DNA of 34,307 nucleotides from NCBI RefSeq assembly GCF_001949145.1, contig NW_019091365.1, forward strand, positions 301,888 through 336,194. The letters are read 5' to 3'. Position numbers and translations under genes: made by a program. This document shows, in pieces, positions 28,915 through 34,307 of this stretch; the stretch's first letter is position 1, and every line of letters starts with the position of its first letter. The stretch comes from Acanthaster planci (lineage: Eukaryota > Echinodermata > Asteroidea > Valvatida > Acanthasteridae). The notes below the pieces were generated by a model that was given only the letters and a program-made list of their open reading frames with translations, had not been told where the DNA came from and ran no database searches.

Positions 28915-30592
28915 TTAGTCCACTGGCTTGCTCACGACAACGGCATCCCAGTCGTTGTTAAAGAACACATCATCTCCACTCTTCTCAGAGCAACTGCTGC
29001 TGCCAAGATACTCCATGGTCTCCTTGTAGAGCTCCGCTGGCGCTGTCTCCTTGAATTTCAAGACGTGGGTCAGGAAATCCACAACCAGGGCGCCCTCCTC
29101 GGACGTTTCGTCGAAGCACTGGGTGATCTCGACGCGCGAGCGCTGGTGGTGCTGTGTGTACGGAATGCCCCGGCGGTCGAAGGAACTGCGCACGTGAGCC
29201 GTACTGATGAAGGTCATGAGGTTGTCTTGGAAATGTGGGAAGCGATTCCACAGACGCCAAAACCCACTTTCGTCTGGAGAGAATACGAAGAATTCATTCT
29301 AATGTAAGAATATTCACATATTTATCCCAAATATGACTTAGGAGTGCTTCATTGTGGCATGTAGGGAGCAATGAATAATCCAAGTCTGTTTGTAGAAACC
29401 GTGTACATGCGTTCGAGCGTAGCAGGCTCTCGATATTTTCCCAGCATGTTTCAAGAAATATATTGACAGAACATTAGTTTTGGGTCACTTGCCCCTAAAC
29501 AGTCAACGCCAAGGCACAAGCAAAAGGATTATGGGACTGGGTGTGAAGTAAAATGGCTACCCTTTAAAAGTTCGCACATTTTCGTTCTCTTCTTGAAATA
29601 CAAATAATGCGCAACACAAAAATAATACGCAAAATAAGCGCACCCGCACAAGCAAGCATGCGCAACCGAACCTGTGGACTGGTCATAAATAGCTTTATGG
29701 GACTGGTGCATGTCAGTCGCCGAGATAGAGGCCAACTCGGAAAAGATTCCAGCTTGAGCTTATTTTGTAAATTTGCAGTACTTGGTTCTTTTCCATCCAA
29801 AAAGAAGGGAACCTTGCTTTTATATGAATATTATGAAAAGCTTACATACAGTACGGACAACAATTTTCAAAAACTACCTGAGATAGTAACAACCATCATT
29901 ACTCCTCCAGATTCCAAAGAGTTGTACAGAGTCATCAAGGAACTATCGATATCTTTCGCGTAGTAGATGGAGTGAACCGAACTTATGAAGTGATACTTTC
30001 TCGAATCTCCCGTCTGTTCGTACTGATCGATGGTCTGCTGCCGCCAGTCAAAATTTACCACGCCTTGTAGCTCCTGAGCCCTAGTTTGAGCCAGAGCTTT
30101 GTACTTGAGAAGCTGGTCCTGCGAAGGCTCGACTACACGGTTGTTGATGAGAGGGAATCGCGGCAAGAGTTTGGTCAGCATCTTCAAGTCCATCTCGCCT
30201 GACAGAACAAAATTCAACCACTTTTAAATGCAAACGGGCTTCATTAATTTTTTTCACGTACCACCAATAATATGTTTTAAAATTATTTAAGTCTGCAAAA
30301 GTTTCGTCTGGAGGAAAAAACTGCTTTCGAACCTAAACCTTCTATCTGTGAAAATATACGACAATGCCAATAAGAAGTTTACAACAGTACCTGATCCACT
30401 CCCAATCCCCAGGACTCGCAACTCTTCTTGCTCGCCTAGAGTGGCCTTGATTTTCGCAACAACCTCGTCACCGAAGACAGTGTCTACCCAGTTGGCATAC
30501 ACGCTGAATTTCGCGCAGAGAGCCGAGTAACGGTGAAAGGACTTCACGTAGTACTCCGGGTCGTGGAACAGACTTCGTAACTGTGACTCCAT
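28915..30592 (-). CDS. HNMT: Histamine N-methyltransferase-like gene, right copy (3 exons)
   Basis: SAM-dependent methyltransferase of the HNMT family. Exons are 30391-30592, 29878-30198 and 28915-29273, with junctions CAG|GTACTG, CAG|GC, CAG|GTAGTT and CAG|AC, all phase 1. Total 882 nt and 293 residues, the same as the left copy. The start ATG at 30592 gives MESQLRSLFHDPEYYVKSF, closely like the HNMT N-terminus. The SAM motif VLGIGSGSGEMD spans junction 1 (G68 is the split codon). RVVEPS is at 88-93. ESGFWRLWNRFP opens exon 3, and the end is FFNNDWDAVVVSKPVD. Of the human histamine contacts, Asn283 is kept (NN near 281), but Glu28 is Lys28 and Gln143 is His143. The gene looks intact. Introns are short (192 and 604 bp), unlike the left copy. 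Confidence 0.88.
29274..29877 (-). other. Intron 2 of the right HNMT-like gene
   Basis: Bounded by consensus splice sites. It holds no recognisable repeat; open frames inside are not protein-like. Confidence 0.7.
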
Positions 30593-31913
30593 GAGGCCAG
30601 TCAGGTTTCAGCGATACTCTTCAGAACAGTGCCAGGAAATGAGTGTGAAAACCCCTCTGTGGATTGTCAGAAGATCGAGTGACGCTGATCATGTCGAGAA
30701 AAAAAAACATGAATGAGAAAAACCTGAGCGTGTGTGCCTCACTTTTCCAGAGCACTACAACCTAGGGTCAAATTCGTGCGACGATGCATGGTATGATCAA
30801 CGTTGTTTGAATGGATGTGGATGATGACTGAACCACGCCGGGGACCATTTTGGAAAACAGGCCAGGAAATATGATCACACGGCTAGTTATCAGGAGCCAG
30901 TATAACGTATCGTTCACCTGGTAGACCTAATGACTGTAGAGTGGCCCTGCCACGTTGCAAGACTGTAGGCCCTGCCACGTTGCAAAAATTGCAGCCACCT
31001 GAAAAAAGGAGGGTATATCGATTGGAAGCCTAGCTTAAGGGCCGTTCGTGGATGTATTTCGCATACTAGTATACCGTTCGCACCCCACTGCCCCATAAAT
31101 GTACGCAGTCGATAATGAAAAAACATGATGTCGACAGCGTGCACATCCGAACCTTTCAGAATGATTTTTACGATCATCTACGCCTTGTGGTGTATGGGCC
31201 CACAACTAGATTGCGCATAGGGGCCTACATGTACCCTGAACGAATCGCATGTGCATAGCCTCAAATCATGTTATAAGAGGATTTTGCGTGGCCAGGAGAC
31301 AACCTTGGACCCTAGTCGCCACGTCAGTGTGAACTGTGAACTTGAAGCTTCTAGGATGGGCCCTGTTTCGATGCAGTGTACCCCCCCCCCCTCGGTTGCT
31401 CTATTTTGCAATGGAATGAAGGGATCGTTTTTAAAAATTATCTTTATGAACAAATGGTAACGGATTTCCGAAATTCTCGGGGGATCACCTGTTCAGGGAA
31501 ACTTCAAGCCATTACAACCCCCAAATGAAATGGCGAAGAGAATATGAACGGTGTCTTTACCTTCTCGATCTCAATGAAGACGCCATGGCATGGAGGGCGG
31601 AAATACTATCGCCAGCAACTGTTCACGTGATCATGCTCACAAGCAAAAAAATACGACAAATCCCTATAAATAACCCCTGACGGTCTTCATTTACTTACCT
31701 GTTAATAAACTACCGACTACCGTCAATTATGGCCTCCCTCAAGATTGTCCGCGCGTGCACCCTTCTCCCACGGCGGTTGCCTGGCGGCTCATTTCGGTTG
31801 CACAAAGTAATCGATAGTTCTCTGTGTATCGCACGCTTGCGTTGACCTCCCGATTGAGTGCAATGCGCCTCTAGTGAATATGCATCGCTAGCTGACAGGT
31901 GATCACCGATCGT

Positions 31914-31953
31914 TATTATGCATCACCGATTGCTGAAGTGCACCACCGATTCG
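31914..31953. repeat. CACCGAT motif cluster
   Basis: Three spaced copies of CACCGAT (TGATCACCGATCG, GCATCACCGATTG, CACCACCGATTCGG). It may be chance or a binding-site cluster. Confidence 0.4.
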
Positions 31954-33496
31954 GTAATCGCATTAAATGCTTCTTTGGCGTTCCATAGAATCATGCTGGA
32001 GGGTCGAGGGTGACGGCGCGCAACGGCGCTAACATGCATGTACAGTACACGTACACATGTAGCAGGTTAACAGAAGGCCAAGGAAACTGCAGGTCAGCAT
32101 TATGCTACGAAAAAAATATGAGGTCGGCGTGGAGTAATGTAGGATATGTTTTTCAGTTTACATAATTTTGGTTTATGGGGCTTTTCCCACAACGTTGCGA
32201 GAAAGTCATCAAGTTAATGTCCGACTAGTGTGCATGCTGGCAGCGCTTGCGTGCACGTGTCCCATTTAAATTAAAGTGTAGCTGCAATGAATTTTTCTTT
32301 AACTTTTTACAAATGTATTTTTCTTTAATGTATGAAAACCCTTTCACTTTACTGTTTCGTTAAATCCATTGAAAAGTGCACTTTTTTAAACACTTAAAGT
32401 GGGCTTGAACTGAGGGCACTAGTCAGCATTATAACACCTCACTCACAGTTTCTGTATTTTGATTGTCGAAGGTGTGTCATGGGACGCTTGCTAATTTTAC
32501 TATTTTTATACCACCGCTTCAAAAACACTATACCATGCAGCCTCATTCTGAAAAAGAACTATACCCATAGCAACCAAAGCATAGCCTCGTCTCATAGCGA
32601 ACAACATTGATTAATGAATGTATTCAAACGTTGCTGTTCCGCTTGGAATTCTTGAATTCAATTTGATGAATGTAACTTTCAGTTTGGTGTTTCATTATTA
32701 ATTTTTAGCTTAAATTTTGCAGAATCTGTGCGGAAGTGTTATAAAACAAATATTGACTGCTTTATCTCGCGGTAAATCTCGTGGATCACCTCGGGAGGCT
32801 AGTAGTTTTACTATACCACTCGAAGCAGTCAATATATTGGTATACTAGTAACTGTGAAGTCATCTGGGGAAGACATGCTCGTTGCATAAGTTTCTCTTTT
32901 CAAATTGTGAACCCAGAATCTACACTTAATGAAAACAGTTCTGAAAAGGGGGTTCGATGCTTGCTTCTTAGTGCAGTGCACATCAACAACCGTGAGTCAG
33001 TCCTGCAAAATCAACAAAAATGCAGGACTGTTTGTTTACAAACCAACTTGTAACATTGAAGCTTCTACCTGAGATGACATCACAGTTTTCCTCATGAATA
33101 TAGAAAAATTCATTGGCATAAAAACCAAAAAGGCTGTAAAATATCCTTTGAAATGGTGAAGCAAAAGTTGAAAATAATGCTAACTACGTTCATGGCTTTT
33201 AACGCGAAAAGGTGGGGAACGATTGAATAGTTTAGCTCTCCACCCCAAAATGGGGGATTATACCCCATCCTCCGGGATTTATTCTCTTGCATTCAAGGCA
33301 GACACTTCCTCAATCAACTTGGCCCAAATTTTAAAGACTTTCCTGTGCTATAGGTTTTTTTCATGTTTTAGTAATGAGTTTGTTGGTTCATTCCTGATCA
33401 TGGTTAACATTTAGCAGGTCGAAACAGTGGTAACAGTTGGCAAATTTCTGGTTCATGATTTCAACAGAAAACCGCAGTAGCTACCCTGGGGCAGCT

Positions 33497-33547
33497 ACGA
33501 CGCAACGGCACGACGCACCGGGTCGACGTGGCGTCACGTTGCGTCGT
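33497..33547. repeat. GC-rich inverted repeat
   Basis: Perfect 11-base arms ACGACGCAACG (33497-33507) and CGTTGCGTCGT (33537-33547), inside a region dense in GACGC/GCGTC in an otherwise AT-rich flank. Confidence 0.75.
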
Positions 33548-33632
33548 GGCGTCGCCTTGTGGCGTTGGGGCGATCTGAGGAGACGCAATTTTGTCATCTA
33601 TAGCACACCATAACATCGTTCCCGGTCACGGC

Positions 33633-33728
33633 AATACGGGTCGATTCACAAGAGTTTTGCAACGCGTTGGCCAATCACAACGCGCGAAATTTGTCGACCC
33701 TTTCGCACTATTGCGAATCGCCCGTATT
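33633..33728. mobile_element. Palindromic MITE, copy 4 (96 bp)
   Basis: Begins ATACGGGTCGATTCACAAGA and ends CACTATTGCGAATCGCCCGTAT. The right half is shortened. The ATACGGG/CCCGTAT tips are best preserved here, consistent with a TA target duplication. Confidence 0.85.
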
Positions 33729-33743
33729 AAAACTATTAATCAA

Positions 33744-33852
33744 CACGGGCGATTCACAATAGTGTGCCTCCAAGAGTTTGCAACGATGCGCGAAATCTGT
33801 CGTCCTTTTTAAACCATGCATTGGATAGACAGATTTTGTAATCCAATCATTA
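33744..33852. mobile_element. Palindromic MITE, copy 5, 3' end lost
   Basis: Begins ACGGGCGATTCACAATAGTG and continues through GCCTCCAAGAGTTTGCAACG, GCGCGAAATCTGTC and the returning GACAGATTTTG, then fades into unique sequence. It lies 15 bases after copy 4 in the same orientation. Confidence 0.8.
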
Positions 33853-34307
33853 TAGATTTTCGAATTTCTGTATTTGAGATTTATTAAACCGAAATAAATA
33901 TAAATAAATTTCCAAAGCATTTTTCGTTTATCGCAGTGAATTCTTGCCTCTTGTAAGCTGTATCACAGTAGTCGTTTTTCCAGTTGTTAAAACCCGATGC
34001 AGCATGTTTTCAAAGATGTAGCTAGTATACAATGCCAACGGATGGTATCAGACTATGCGGGCACAACAAACGATTTCGTTCGGTTGAACTGGGTGAAATA
34101 GAAAGAAATTAAGTTCTTAAATGGAACATCAGCCGCTACGAAGAGATAGAAATGAGTTATAAGATCATTATATTAAAAGAACATATGAGAACAAGCCCTT
34201 TTAAGTGTCATACTTTAAAAAAATCGACAATAACTAATAATTGGTCAGTTGGTGGCGCTGTTAAAAATGTTGAATTTGCCGCCACCGCCGCACGTCATGC
34301 GCACCTA
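33853..34307. other. AT-rich right edge, nothing recognised
   Basis: No coding frame, repeat or RNA gene could be supported. Confidence 0.5.

Larger units (their letters stand above)
30593..33632. other. Upstream region of the right HNMT-like gene, no gene seen
   Basis: Holds a duplicated CCCTGCCACGTTGCAA motif (30943-30981), a C-run at 31381-31392, a CACCGAT cluster at 31914-31953 and the GC-rich inverted repeat at 33497-33547. No coding frame could be supported. Confidence 0.45.

Noticed and set aside
29065-29307. Plus-strand frame with a long open stretch
   Set aside because: It is the shadow of exon 3 of the right HNMT-like gene.
1-34307. CRISPR array, bacterial operon or rRNA genes
   Set aside because: No regularly spaced repeats, no ribosome-binding-site pattern, no rRNA sequence; spliced genes show the DNA is eukaryotic.

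Overview
The window is eukaryotic nuclear DNA. It has spliced genes with consensus GT/AG junctions, long non-coding gaps, CA-type microsatellites, small foldback (MITE-like) transposons and a decayed Tc1-type transposase. The genes and repeats fit a marine invertebrate deuterostome (echinoderm- or hemichordate-like). That assignment is an inference, because nothing here fixes the species.

Three host genes can be rebuilt, all on the minus strand. Two are histamine N-methyltransferase (HNMT)-like paralogs (exons within 392-9638 and 28915-30592). Both have three exons, phase-1 introns at equivalent points and exactly 293 predicted residues. Between them lies a seven-exon amino-acid transporter of the SLC38A7/SNAT7 type (19780-24030). 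Its splice phases agree throughout, except for an apparent one-base loss in the third coding exon.

The most striking content is viral-like. The 7.8 kb first intron of the left HNMT-like gene holds a decayed Polinton/Maverick-like (adinto-like) element, called element A here, at about 1893-8268. It carries a DDE integrase, an A32/FtsK-HerA-type packaging ATPase, a probable major-capsid-type gene just upstream of the ATPase, a cysteine-rich protein, small membrane proteins and several unassigned conserved ORFs on both strands. No DNA polymerase B is visible. A second, smaller relative (element B, about 11080-13627, minus strand) lies upstream of that gene. It contains homologs of two element-A genes plus a beta-rich gene interrupted by a 319-base run of N. 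Both elements carry many stops and frameshifts.

The rest is mostly non-coding: a Tc1-like transposase relic at 16190-16860, five copies of one palindromic MITE family (17036, 27357, 28411, 33633, 33744), another foldback element inside an SLC38A7 intron, a SINE-like repeat at about 22850-23100, and several short palindromes, tandem repeats and poly-C runs.
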